A DNA stretch of 19,180 nucleotides from an uncultured Ruminococcus sp. (GCA_902773035.1 CACYDB010000059.1:1-19180), one strand, 5' to 3'; positions 1 to 6,502 are shown, numbered from the stretch's first letter. The notes: a model not told the origin generated them from the sequence alone. Numbers and translations are program-made.

Positions 1-306
1 ACATAAGAAAGCGCAGGTCAGCATTACCGTAAAAGGCAAATAAAACCTGCGCATAAAATCACTTCCCGACACAATTCGACATTTTCTATATGTTAACACA
101 ATGGCGGGTGATAAGCAATAGATATATGAAATATTTTTGTCAATTTCTCTTGTGATAAGTCTACCGTTTTGGACGTAGGATTTGCCGTCGTCATCGGTAC
201 CGTTGGTAATTGTACGTTCGGCACCATTTATCTTTGTCTTTTCGGTTTCATTGTCAACTAAACTATCTCTCCCAAAAAGCTTGATGGAATTGTTTTCAAG
301 AACCAT
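1..306 (-). pseudogene. RHS/YD-repeat-like fragment, runs off the left edge
   Basis: The minus strand is open from an ATG at 306 to the window edge (102 codons). An in-frame TGA lies directly before the ATG and there is no convincing Shine-Dalgarno sequence, so this looks like a fragment rather than an independent gene. The segment with TEKTKINGAERTITNG, DDDGKSYVQNGRLITREI and ISYIY has the character of RHS/YD-repeat proteins: a KTxNG turn, then a YVQNGRL strand, then a YxY strand. That assignment is by eye only. Residues after about 65 look degenerate. It follows the 336-779 gene by 29 bp. The core recurs at 2962-3028, where it also sits just downstream of a small exported-protein gene. The product could alternatively be an unrelated conserved fragment. 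Confidence 0.4.
164..230 (-). repeat. 67-bp RHS-like repeat, copy 1
   Basis: This copy matches 2962-3028 in the same orientation without gaps and with roughly 87% identity. Both encode the same peptide, with INGxERTITNG and TDDDGKSYVQNG, and differ at only one residue (Ala here, Val in the other copy). Nearly all nucleotide differences are at third codon positions. Confidence 0.85.
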
Positions 307-335
307 TCAACCAGAAATAAATTTCATAAAGCTAT

Positions 336-779
336 CTAAACTCTGTGAAATTTAATTCTATCGCCGACGCAAAACGGCATATTGGTATCATAAATATGTT
401 TTATGTAAACAGTAATTTCATTCAAAAATGTATCAATATAATATTCTCCATCTATACAAACCGACCAACCTACACCATCATATATTTGAATATCGCATCC
501 CATAACAAAAGATACAATGATTTCTTGATTTTTAGGCAAATAAATGCCTTTATATGAACTAAAATACGTACCAAGTCCAAATAACCCACTTTTATTATTA
601 CTAACAAATGAAAAGTAGTTCTTATCGTCTATCCATCTTTGTTTATAGTTATCGTCAAAGCTGTCATTATAAATATTATATTCGTTTAAAAATGATGTGA
701 TATTGCTTTGAATGATATCAGATAAAACTATAAACAGCATCAAAAATCCAAGAAATATTCCTAAATAAGTCTTTTTCAT
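336..779 (-). CDS. Small exported or membrane-anchored protein of unknown function
   Basis: This 147-residue protein has an N-terminal hydrophobic segment (about residues 4-24) preceded by two lysines. That fits a signal anchor or an uncleaved signal peptide; I see no lipobox. A strong Shine-Dalgarno sequence (GGAGGAGAG) lies 7-9 bases before the ATG. Residues from about 49 to the end (W49, DDKNYFSF, YKGIYLP, GDRIKF near the C-terminus) resemble the C-terminal half of the 5599-6381 lipoprotein and an internal part of the 1479-2774 LRR lipoprotein, suggesting a shared extracellular domain. A 44-codon reading frame ends 12 bases upstream and an RHS-like fragment follows 29 bp downstream. That context would suit an immunity protein, but no family was recognised and the role is unknown. 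Confidence 0.7.
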   Translation of the reverse strand: MKKTYLGIFLGFLMLFIVLSDIIQSNITSFLNEYNIYNDSFDDNYKQRWIDDKNYFSFVSNNKSGLFGLGTYFSSYKGIYLPKNQEIIVSFVMGCDIQIYDGVGWSVCIDGEYYIDTFLNEITVYIKHIYDTNMPFCVGDRIKFHRV

Positions 780-791
780 TATCTCTCCTCC

Positions 792-926
792 TCAATAATC
801 CCTTTTATAAATAAATTTACAATATAAATCTTTCTTATCTTTTTTGTTGTAGGCATAGGTTGCAAGAGGCGAGTTGTTATCATCATTCAGTACTACCTCG
901 GTTAAGCGGGCGTAGTCTTTATTCAT
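792..926 (-). CDS. Short 44-residue reading frame, RHS-like remnant
   Basis: The ATG overlaps the stop codon of the upstream lipoprotein gene (ATGAATAA, 8-bp overlap) and the TGA falls just before the Shine-Dalgarno sequence of the next gene. The frame therefore fills the gap between two genes in a coupled arrangement. The peptide contains YARLTEVVLND followed by SPLATYAYNKKD, reminiscent of the RLTxV...ATYxY pattern of YD repeats, then a basic tail. It has no signal peptide. It may be the last piece of a degraded RHS/toxin gene, a real small protein translated by coupling, or chance. The YD resemblance is by eye on a short sequence. Confidence 0.35.
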   Translation of the reverse strand: MNKDYARLTEVVLNDDNNSPLATYAYNKKDKKDLYCKFIYKRDY

Positions 927-1404
927 TGTTACAAAAAGGTTTCGCTTCAACATATATAGGCGACAGTTCAATCAATTTTGTAATTAAAGAATCGTATCCA
1001 GACTTTTTTGCGCATCCATAGGTATGATAATAATGCGTTTTGCCATTGACAAGTATACTAAATACCCAATAATCTTGAACTAAATCTTCATCTTTGCTTA
1101 AGTCCTTAAGATTCTTTCTTAAACTATAAAGTTCATTGTAATCCGACTCATCAATTCTTACAACTTTTTCGTTGCTGATATCCATTTTGTTTTTTATATA
1201 TTCATCTAAACTACCGTATCCTGTACAGACATTAAGCTGCTTATTATCATAAAGCGAAAAATAATAACAAGGATGAGAAGAATTAAGCCTTAGCTCAGCA
1301 TATATAATCGGTTTGCCGATTTTTATTTCTGCCGTATTAATGCCGTTGCTGCAAGAACTAAGTAGTAATAATATAATAATTATAAAAGCTACACACTTCT
1401 TCAT
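919..1404 (-). CDS. Small lipoprotein of unknown function
   Basis: This 161-residue protein has a classic lipoprotein signal: a short basic start (MKKC), a run of isoleucines and leucines, and a lipobox LSSC with the lipidated cysteine at about residue 18. It should be anchored to the outer face of the cytoplasmic membrane. The mature part has no motif I recognise; a region reading DYWVFSILVNGKTHYYHTYG looks like paired beta strands. The Shine-Dalgarno sequence is weak (TGGGGTA). Its stop overlaps the start of the 44-codon frame at 792-926. The base composition is clearly more AT-rich than that of the division genes. Placement among RHS-like fragments makes an immunity-type role conceivable, but this is only inferred. 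Confidence 0.75.
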   Translation of the reverse strand: MKKCVAFIIIILLLLSSCSNGINTAEIKIGKPIIYAELRLNSSHPCYYFSLYDNKQLNVCTGYGSLDEYIKNKMDISNEKVVRIDESDYNELYSLRKNLKDLSKDEDLVQDYWVFSILVNGKTHYYHTYGCAKKSGYDSLITKLIELSPIYVEAKPFCNNE

Positions 1405-1478
1405 AAATAATACCCCATAGAATCAATATCTTGTCCTCTTAATCCAGCCATATAAGATATTTATACAGCGCGTTGCCG

Positions 1479-2774
1479 TTAATCTAACGCTACGAATTTA
1501 AACCCGTTATCTTTCGCGTACTTCTCGGCGGCAGTACCTTTATAGCCATTGATAGTAAACTCGTCAACTTTCTCTCTTTCGTCCGCGTAACCAAGAGCCT
1601 TTATACCGATTTTGATAATGCTTTGCGGAACAGTAATCTCTTTTAAATTCTTACACCCGATGAACGCGTCCGACGCAATTGACTTAATTGATGCGGATAA
1701 TTTTATATCTGAAAGCTCCACACAGTTTTCAAAAGCTTTATATCCGATTATTTTCAAATTATTTGGCATAATAATTGTACTAAGCTTTTTACAATTACAA
1801 AAGGCATAAGAGTCGATTTTCTCAACATTATCTCCCATTGTTACCGAACATAAAGAACTGCATGAATTAAAAGCGCTTTCACTGATTAACTCAACCTTTG
1901 ACGGAATCTTAATGCCCTTTAACGACTTGCATCCGTAAAAAGCGTTTGTCCCGATTTTTGAAACAGTATCCGATAATTTTATATCTTCAATATTACAAAA
2001 ATAATTCCTGGCAGCAACTTCTCCCGCAATTTCTTTATCCTCGTCAATAGCATAGAAAGCAAAATCTCCGATTCCTGTAACCCCGGAATCAACAACAATA
2101 TTCTTTGGGTTTTTTATCCTGGTCCAAGCATCATCTTCTATGCCTTGCCGTATTATGCCTTTACCACTGAATGTTAAAGTTTTGGTATCGCTGTTATAAG
2201 TGTAAGCAAAATCACTATTCGTTTTCTTATCATCGTTTTCATGACTTTGCGCTTTAGGACCTGAAACTTTTGTAAAAACAATCTTGTCGTTCTTTTTTAC
2301 ACCGTGTTTATCAATTTTATTCTTGTAAACCTTACGAACAACAAATGTCAAAGAATCATCGTTTTCAGATAATTTATATTCTCCGTCAAACAAGTTGTAC
2401 AGTTTGTCTTTACCCCTATCTGTACTGACGCTCATTTTCCCGTCATATTTCCCTTTAGGTTCCCATGTATTAAAAATTTCAATTTCTGTTTCATAATATT
2501 TCCCCGTAACATTGGCGGGAAAGCTTTCTTTGAATCCGTATTTGCACGCAAATTTAAAGCTGAAATTCTTATCCTTACATTCCCAGACTTGAGTATATTC
2601 AGGAGCATAATCGTTATCCACATCTTCGGATTCCACATCATTTAATAATTCAGACGTATTTGTTTGTGTTGTCTGTTTTTGAAGTGTTGAGTTTGAGCTT
2701 GTAGGAGTAGAAGAACAACCTACTAGCATACAAATTATTAAAATCAAACAGAACAAGAAATTGAATTTTCTCAT
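1479..2774 (-). CDS. BspA-type leucine-rich-repeat surface lipoprotein
   Basis: This 431-residue lipoprotein has a signal ending in the lipobox LVGC (Cys20), followed by a Ser/Thr/Gln-rich linker. Residues about 64-170 form a domain (W, then DKNFSF, LFDGEY, KKNDKIVF) that resembles the C-terminal parts of the 336-779 and 5599-6381 products. Residues about 189-210 (YTYNSDTKTLTFSGKG) are the entry strand often seen before LRR_5 domains. About 236-395 are BspA-like LRR_5 repeats with the recurring pattern I.IP..V..I...AF..C..L. The C-terminus (FTINGYKGTAAEKYAKDNG) is the capping sequence usual in Ruminococcus LRR proteins. Such proteins are surface-exposed and commonly mediate binding. I chose the ATG at 2774, which is followed directly by the signal peptide and preceded by GTGAGG, over an upstream TTG at 2795. 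The stop is at 1479. Confidence 0.85.
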   Translation of the reverse strand: MRKFNFLFCLILIICMLVGCSSTPTSSNSTLQKQTTQTNTSELLNDVESEDVDNDYAPEYTQVWECKDKNFSFKFACKYGFKESFPANVTGKYYETEIEIFNTWEPKGKYDGKMSVSTDRGKDKLYNLFDGEYKLSENDDSLTFVVRKVYKNKIDKHGVKKNDKIVFTKVSGPKAQSHENDDKKTNSDFAYTYNSDTKTLTFSGKGIIRQGIEDDAWTRIKNPKNIVVDSGVTGIGDFAFYAIDEDKEIAGEVAARNYFCNIEDIKLSDTVSKIGTNAFYGCKSLKGIKIPSKVELISESAFNSCSSLCSVTMGDNVEKIDSYAFCNCKKLSTIIMPNNLKIIGYKAFENCVELSDIKLSASIKSIASDAFIGCKNLKEITVPQSIIKIGIKALGYADEREKVDEFTINGYKGTAAEKYAKDNGFKFVALD

Positions 2775-2782
2775 AATTAACC

Positions 2783-2827
2783 TCACTTTAAACAATATGC
2801 GAATATTAATGTAATTGTTCTTTTCAT
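2783..2827 (-). other. 14-codon signal-peptide-like stub with strong RBS
   Basis: A near-perfect Shine-Dalgarno sequence (TTAGGAGGC) precedes an ATG at 2827. The frame reads MKRTITLIFAYCLK and stops 8 bp before the ATG of the LRR lipoprotein. It looks like the start of a signal peptide cut short. It may be the remnant of another exported gene replaced by the LRR lipoprotein, or a leader that couples ribosomes to the downstream gene, whose own Shine-Dalgarno sequence is weaker. Confidence 0.4.
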
Positions 2828-2848
2828 AATAAAGCCTCCTAATTTCTC

Positions 2849-2955
2849 CTTTTTATCCATAGAAATAAAAACGATTGCCTTACTTAACCCTAACCTTCAC
2901 CGTCTTTGCAACACTCTTTTCAAGATACTGCGAATTACCCTTGGCGGTGATTTTC
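2849..2955 (-). repeat. Duplicated 3' end of the 3532-5493 gene, copy A
   Basis: This segment repeats 3496-3607 directly, with two substitutions and one 5-base gap in the non-coding part. It covers the last 24 codons or so of the Lys-rich C-terminal domain, the stop codon, and about 30 bases of downstream sequence. Together the two copies bracket the small gene at 3043-3477. Confidence 0.9.
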
Positions 2956-3032
2956 GCACTGCCGTTTTGGACGTAGGATTTTCCGTCATCGTCAGTGCCG
3001 TTTGTAATTGTACGTTCAACACCGTTTATATT
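2880..3032 (-). pseudogene. Chimeric fragment: RHS-like piece fused to surface-protein tail
   Basis: On the minus strand a frame without a start codon runs from 3032 to a TAA at 2882-2880. The first half encodes INGVERTITNG and DDDGKSYVQNG, the same peptide as in the fragment at the left edge. The second half encodes AKITAKGNSQYLEKSVAK and ends VKVRVK, as does the 653-residue secreted protein. The join falls at about 2956-2961, where the sequence AGTG is present in both parents, so a short-homology recombination is plausible. No start codon or ribosome-binding site lies in front of it, and an in-frame TAA lies just upstream. It is therefore a broken gene piece downstream of the 3043-3477 lipoprotein gene. 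Confidence 0.7.
2962..3028 (-). repeat. 67-bp RHS-like repeat, copy 2
   Basis: Ungapped match to 164-230 in the same orientation, at roughly 87% identity. The translated peptides are identical except for one Val/Ala exchange, so the ancestor was under protein-level selection. Confidence 0.85.
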
Positions 3033-3042
3033 TTATTAACAG

Positions 3043-3477
3043 CTAAACAATCTCAAGAATTATTCTAGGCAAAAGTCGATTGTTTTTTGTGTTCTTTCCT
3101 CCAAACTCTCCTAAAAAAACTACATCTTCAAAAGTCTGTTTAGAATTAGCATTAATTACAAACACTCTTTCTTTTTGGTTATCATCTACCGCATAAACCT
3201 TTTCGTTCTTCAATAAGCCTGTTTCAACATCTTCTGAACATATAGCAGCCATTTTAATTCTTCGATTATCCGATGTTGTGTTTTGCAAAACAACCTCACA
3301 TTTAATATAAACTTTGTCGTCCCTAACAGTAAAATCATCAAACCAACTTTCCGATTCAACAATAAAGCAACCTGCGTTTTTCTGAGAAATAGTATTACAA
3401 CCTGATGAGTTAAAAAGCATTATTAGTAATAACATAATATATAATATTTTTAAAAAACAATTCTTCATTTTAACCAT
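3043..3477 (-). CDS. Small lipoprotein-like exported protein of unknown function
   Basis: This 144-residue protein has an N-terminal hydrophobic stretch followed by SSGC (Cys27), a somewhat irregular lipobox, so lipid anchoring is probable but not certain. The mature part (ESWFDDFTVRDDKVYIK, then VVLQNTTSDNRRIKMA, and a late VINANSKQTFEDVVF) looks like an all-beta, Ig-like fold of the kind found in small extracellular lipoproteins. I did not recognise a family. Two starts are possible, ATG at 3477 or at 3468, and neither has a good Shine-Dalgarno sequence. The sequence upstream is the decayed counterpart of the AGGAGG-bearing stretch near 2840, because the flanking 3' tail is duplicated on both sides. 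An RHS-like fragment starts within 15 bp of its stop codon, which suggests the gene was moved in as part of a cassette. Confidence 0.65.
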   Translation of the reverse strand: MVKMKNCFLKILYIMLLLIMLFNSSGCNTISQKNAGCFIVESESWFDDFTVRDDKVYIKCEVVLQNTTSDNRRIKMAAICSEDVETGLLKNEKVYAVDDNQKERVFVINANSKQTFEDVVFLGEFGGKNTKNNRLLPRIILEIV

Positions 3478-3495
3478 CCATTATACTAATTTATT

Positions 3496-3607
3496 CTTTT
3501 TATCCATAGAAATATAATAAAAACGATTGCCTTACTTAACCCTAACCTTCACCATCTTGGCAACACTCTTTTCAAGATACTGCGAATTACCCTTGGCGGT
3601 GATTTTC
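3496..3607 (-). repeat. Duplicated 3' end of the 3532-5493 gene, copy B (parent copy)
   Basis: This is the genuine 3' end of the 653-residue secreted protein gene and its downstream flank. It is repeated at 2849-2955. The intact reading frame continues upstream of this copy only, so this is the parental copy. Confidence 0.9.
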
Positions 3608-5493
3608 ACTTTAATTATGTAGGTGCCCTTCTTGGTACCTTTCTTGACTGTGATTTTTCCCTTCTTTGTGACGGTCAGCTTCTTGGAGCCTGAGAGCTTT
3701 TTGTATGTAACCTTACCCTTGGCGTTTTTGACTGTCAGCGCCTTGACCGTGAGCTTACCTTTTTTCAGCTTCTTAGCCTTGACAGTAACCGTCTTGGCTG
3801 TCACCTTGATGGTATTCGCTTTCTTTGCCTTTACAACCGTCGGAGCTGTGGTCTGAGGCTCAGTCGGCTCTGTACTCTCGGTCGCGGGATTTGTAACAAC
3901 AGGCTCAACCGTTTGCGTCGGCGGAGCGGTAGTCGGAATATCCATATTTGTCGGGGGCTGAGTCGGAATAACCGAACCGTCGGGACGAGTTATCTTGATG
4001 CTCCCCAGCTCAGCGATCCGGTCGCTAATCATATCAACAGCCGCGCCTATGTTGTCCGAGTTAATAACACCGTTCTGCCACGCCTGTTCAAACGTGATAA
4101 ACCTGCCGTCCTTATAAATATACAAGCCGAGAGGATAATCCCATTCTCCATCGCCCCATGTGATTTTATAATCGCCGTAGTTTGTGATTCCCTTACCCTC
4201 CTTGTAATAGGCGTAATACAGCTTCCAATCGTCCGTTTCTCCGACCTGAAGGAGTATATTTTCCTTTGCCGTATTATTGCCGAAGTTACATTTTCTGTCC
4301 GCGTTTCTGCTATTGACAAACTCGAGCTCCAACGGAGTAAGCTTAAGTGTAAACCTGTCGTTGTAGGCTTCGACGATTTTATCCATATCCTCGTCGTTGA
4401 TCACTTTTTCGCTGTATGCGTCCTCGAGGTAATAACACTCGCCGTTTCTGACGACATACAGTCCGAGGTCATAGGGCACAGTCTGGGAGCCGCAGTGGAA
4501 AAGATAATTGCCTATATGGATCTGGTAATACTCGCAGGTTTCAGCACCCGTTGAAGCTCGGAACAGACAGAAATCGTCTATCTCCCAATAGCCCTGTATA
4601 TGATTAACGAAGATACCGGAGGGATGATACTCGCAATCCTCCTTGAGCAGACGCAGACATTCCTCGCCTTTTTCGCCGTACTTATATTCAGCGGTAAAGC
4701 CGAGCTTTTTGCCCTCCTTTTCCGCTTTTCTGATATTATCGAGCAGATTTAACGAATCAATACCGTAAACAGATAATTTAGTCACAGGATAGACGTAGTC
4801 TCCCGCTACGTAAAGCAAACCGGTCTCGCCGACATTCTGTAAGGAAGCTGTGTTGACGTGGAAGGTAATGTCAACAAGATCGACGTCCTTAGCCTCCTGC
4901 TTCATTGTGTTCTCATTCGCGGCATAGAAAATATTATCGCCGAGGTCAACAATATATGTAACGTCATAGCCAAACGACTTGATGTGGTCGATATAGTCCT
5001 GCTCTGTCATCTTCTTTGTACCGGGAATGAGCTTAGCGAGCTCCTCCACCTCTATAAAGCCCATATTAACAGCATATCCGATACTGTAGATACTGTCATA
5101 CTTTTCATGACCGGGGAGGTAGATATAGTAACCGACGTCCCTGCGCTCTGTATCAGACGCGGGATCCGCGTAGAACATATAGCCGTCAATAAGCTGCCTG
5201 GAGGGCTCATAGGTTGCGGGAACAACCTTGAATACAACCATTGCATCACTTTTATAGACGGTGATATAATCCTTGAAATTAGTTGAATTGACCTCAATTC
5301 CATTTTTCTTGTTAAAAAAGAACTTGTAATTTACAGCGTCGTAAAATTCCTGCGTGTACTCAAGCGCAGGGTAAGGATCAGTCGGAAGCGTCACGTCGGC
5401 AGTGTCCTCCGCGCTCACGGCTCCCGCGGGAATCGCCGCGCAAATCATAAGTACAGCAAGTATGATTGATAATAATTTCTTTGAGCTTTTCAT
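3532..5493 (-). CDS. Large secreted protein with Lys-rich C-terminal surface domain
   Basis: This 653-residue protein has a Sec signal peptide ending near AVSAED (about residue 28). Residues 30-300 are of unknown fold. Two related segments follow, about 303-385 and 412-503. Both contain a YxLGLY strand, an acidic or aromatic stretch, then VIN(D/S)(E/D)(D/N) and a helix ending NDR or SDR, so an internal duplication is likely. Residues about 510-553 are a Pro/Thr linker. Residues 556-653 form a Lys/Val/Thr-rich beta domain (KANTIKVTAKTVTVKAKKLK, ending VKVRVK) often found at the C-terminus of Ruminococcus surface proteins and thought to help hold them at the cell wall. No catalytic motif was seen. 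The start has an excellent Shine-Dalgarno sequence (AAAGGAGG). The last codons and 3' flank are duplicated at 2849-2955. It lies 105 bp downstream of the 5599-6381 lipoprotein gene. Confidence 0.8.
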   Translation of the reverse strand: MKSSKKLLSIILAVLMICAAIPAGAVSAEDTADVTLPTDPYPALEYTQEFYDAVNYKFFFNKKNGIEVNSTNFKDYITVYKSDAMVVFKVVPATYEPSRQLIDGYMFYADPASDTERRDVGYYIYLPGHEKYDSIYSIGYAVNMGFIEVEELAKLIPGTKKMTEQDYIDHIKSFGYDVTYIVDLGDNIFYAANENTMKQEAKDVDLVDITFHVNTASLQNVGETGLLYVAGDYVYPVTKLSVYGIDSLNLLDNIRKAEKEGKKLGFTAEYKYGEKGEECLRLLKEDCEYHPSGIFVNHIQGYWEIDDFCLFRASTGAETCEYYQIHIGNYLFHCGSQTVPYDLGLYVVRNGECYYLEDAYSEKVINDEDMDKIVEAYNDRFTLKLTPLELEFVNSRNADRKCNFGNNTAKENILLQVGETDDWKLYYAYYKEGKGITNYGDYKITWGDGEWDYPLGLYIYKDGRFITFEQAWQNGVINSDNIGAAVDMISDRIAELGSIKITRPDGSVIPTQPPTNMDIPTTAPPTQTVEPVVTNPATESTEPTEPQTTAPTVVKAKKANTIKVTAKTVTVKAKKLKKGKLTVKALTVKNAKGKVTYKKLSGSKKLTVTKKGKITVKKGTKKGTYIIKVKITAKGNSQYLEKSVAKMVKVRVK

Positions 5494-5598
5494 AGTAAAA
5501 CCTCCTTTAAAAGCCTTCTATAAATATAACCTTCAAAAATGCGATTTTGTGACATAATTTTTGAATTATTTCAATAAATAATTCGCTGCTTAAAAGCT

Positions 5599-6381
5599 TT
5601 ACGATTTTAACGCAAACAATACTTTATCCCCCTTTTTATAAGGGCTGAATTTTGATTTCGGATTTTGATTTACTGCGATTTCAAACGAGCTCCGCTTTAC
5701 ATTTTCAATTTTGCCCCTAAGTATGATTTTATCGTCGTCATAATCATCTCTGCCTGCGAATACAGACATCTCGTCCTTTTTTATTTTGATATACAAATCA
5801 GTTTCCTTGCCGTCAGTATATGTACCGTCCTGTATAATTCTCCATTTATCCTTAACCGCGGACGCAAAGCTATCCTCATATTCCATATTAAAGCTTATTC
5901 TGCCGTCGGCACTCTCCCATATTTCTCCCGCGTAAACGCCGACGTCTACATATGATTCTCCCTTTGAAACAGTCAGCTCGGTAATGCCGGTTTTGTCCTC
6001 ATCGCTATGATATGTAAACATCGTCAGGACGAACTCAAATGTGCCGTCGTCGGTCTTAACGGTTATAATTCCGCTTTCGCACTCATACGAATAACCATCA
6101 TTGTCATCCTTTCCGCCCTCTCCTGAGCCGGCTTCATACTTTGTTTCAATTGATTCGGAATTATAAAACTCAAAGGCTTTGGTAAGCTGAGCCTTAACGT
6201 CAGTTTTTTGACGAACATACTTTGAAAAGAGCTTTTCTGCGTTCTGCAAATCCTTTTTATCAAAACATTCTATAAGCTTTTCGGCGGTTGTTTCTTCATT
6301 AAGCGTGCCGCCGAACAAAGAGCACGCGGTCAACGAGCAAAACATAATTAACGCAAAAATAACAGCTGTAAGCTTCTTCAT
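5599..6381 (-). CDS. Lipoprotein, possibly DUF5104-like, with a C-terminal beta domain
   Basis: This 260-residue lipoprotein has a signal peptide with lipobox LTAC (Cys20). Residues about 30-75 (TAEKLIECFDKKDLQNAEKL, then FSKYV) form a helical segment typical of NTF2-like and DUF5104-type lipoproteins of Clostridia; this assignment is tentative. Residues about 100-145 are beta-rich. Residues about 150-260 (EIWESADGRISFNMEYED, then LRGKIENV, then YKKGDKVLF) resemble parts of the products of 336-779 and 1479-2774. The Shine-Dalgarno sequence is AGAGGGGG. An extended -10 element and a 14-bp palindrome lie upstream, after the terminator that closes the division operon, so this gene starts a new transcription unit. 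The function is unknown. Confidence 0.8.
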   Translation of the reverse strand: MKKLTAVIFALIMFCSLTACSLFGGTLNEETTAEKLIECFDKKDLQNAEKLFSKYVRQKTDVKAQLTKAFEFYNSESIETKYEAGSGEGGKDDNDGYSYECESGIITVKTDDGTFEFVLTMFTYHSDEDKTGITELTVSKGESYVDVGVYAGEIWESADGRISFNMEYEDSFASAVKDKWRIIQDGTYTDGKETDLYIKIKKDEMSVFAGRDDYDDDKIILRGKIENVKRSSFEIAVNQNPKSKFSPYKKGDKVLFALKS

Positions 6382-6437
6382 AGCTATCCCCCTCTAATAA
6401 TATAGACGAAACAAAACAGCCTTTCTATACTAAAAAT

Positions 6438-6446
6438 ATTATAACA
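6438..6446 (-). promoter_or_regulatory. Extended -10 promoter element for the 5599-6381 gene
   Basis: On the minus strand this reads TGTTATAAT, a perfect -10 hexamer with the TGn extension. No good -35 hexamer stands 17 bases upstream; that place is occupied by the palindrome at 6460-6473. The start codon lies about 57 bases downstream. Confidence 0.55.
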
Positions 6447-6459
6447 TTTTTATTTTCCG

Positions 6460-6473
6460 CTTTGTGCACAAAG
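6460..6473. promoter_or_regulatory. 14-bp perfect palindrome, candidate operator
   Basis: CTTTGTGCACAAAG is a perfect inverted repeat without a spacer. It covers the -35 region relative to the extended -10 element at 6438-6446. A dimeric repressor or activator site is the simplest reading; no regulator was identified. Confidence 0.45.
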
Positions 6474-6502
6474 TATACCTCTGAGATTTGTGCTAAATAA
6501 CG

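Noticed and set aside
1..43. Plus-strand peptide end (KKAQVSITVKGK then TAA) with inverted repeat GCGCAGGT/ACCTGCGC at 11-18 and 45-52
   Set aside because: It could be the C-terminus of a surface protein facing the other genes, but only 13 codons are visible and the minus strand is open across the same bases. I could not decide between the strands, so no gene was called.
2849..3607. Insertion sequence or integrative element bracketed by the 107-112 bp direct repeats
   Set aside because: No transposase, integrase or terminal inverted repeats are present, and the repeats are copies of a gene tail rather than a target-site duplication.
3623..4554. Plus-strand open frames of 77 and 213 residues opposite the 653-residue secreted protein gene
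   Set aside because: They have no recognisable domains or ribosome-binding sites and lie opposite a well-supported gene with signal peptide and Shine-Dalgarno sequence. They are antisense shadows.
5563..5584. Inverted repeat GAATTATT/AATAATTC between the 5599-6381 and 3532-5493 genes as a terminator
   Set aside because: It is all A/T and followed on the minus strand by A residues, not a T run, so it does not support a terminator.
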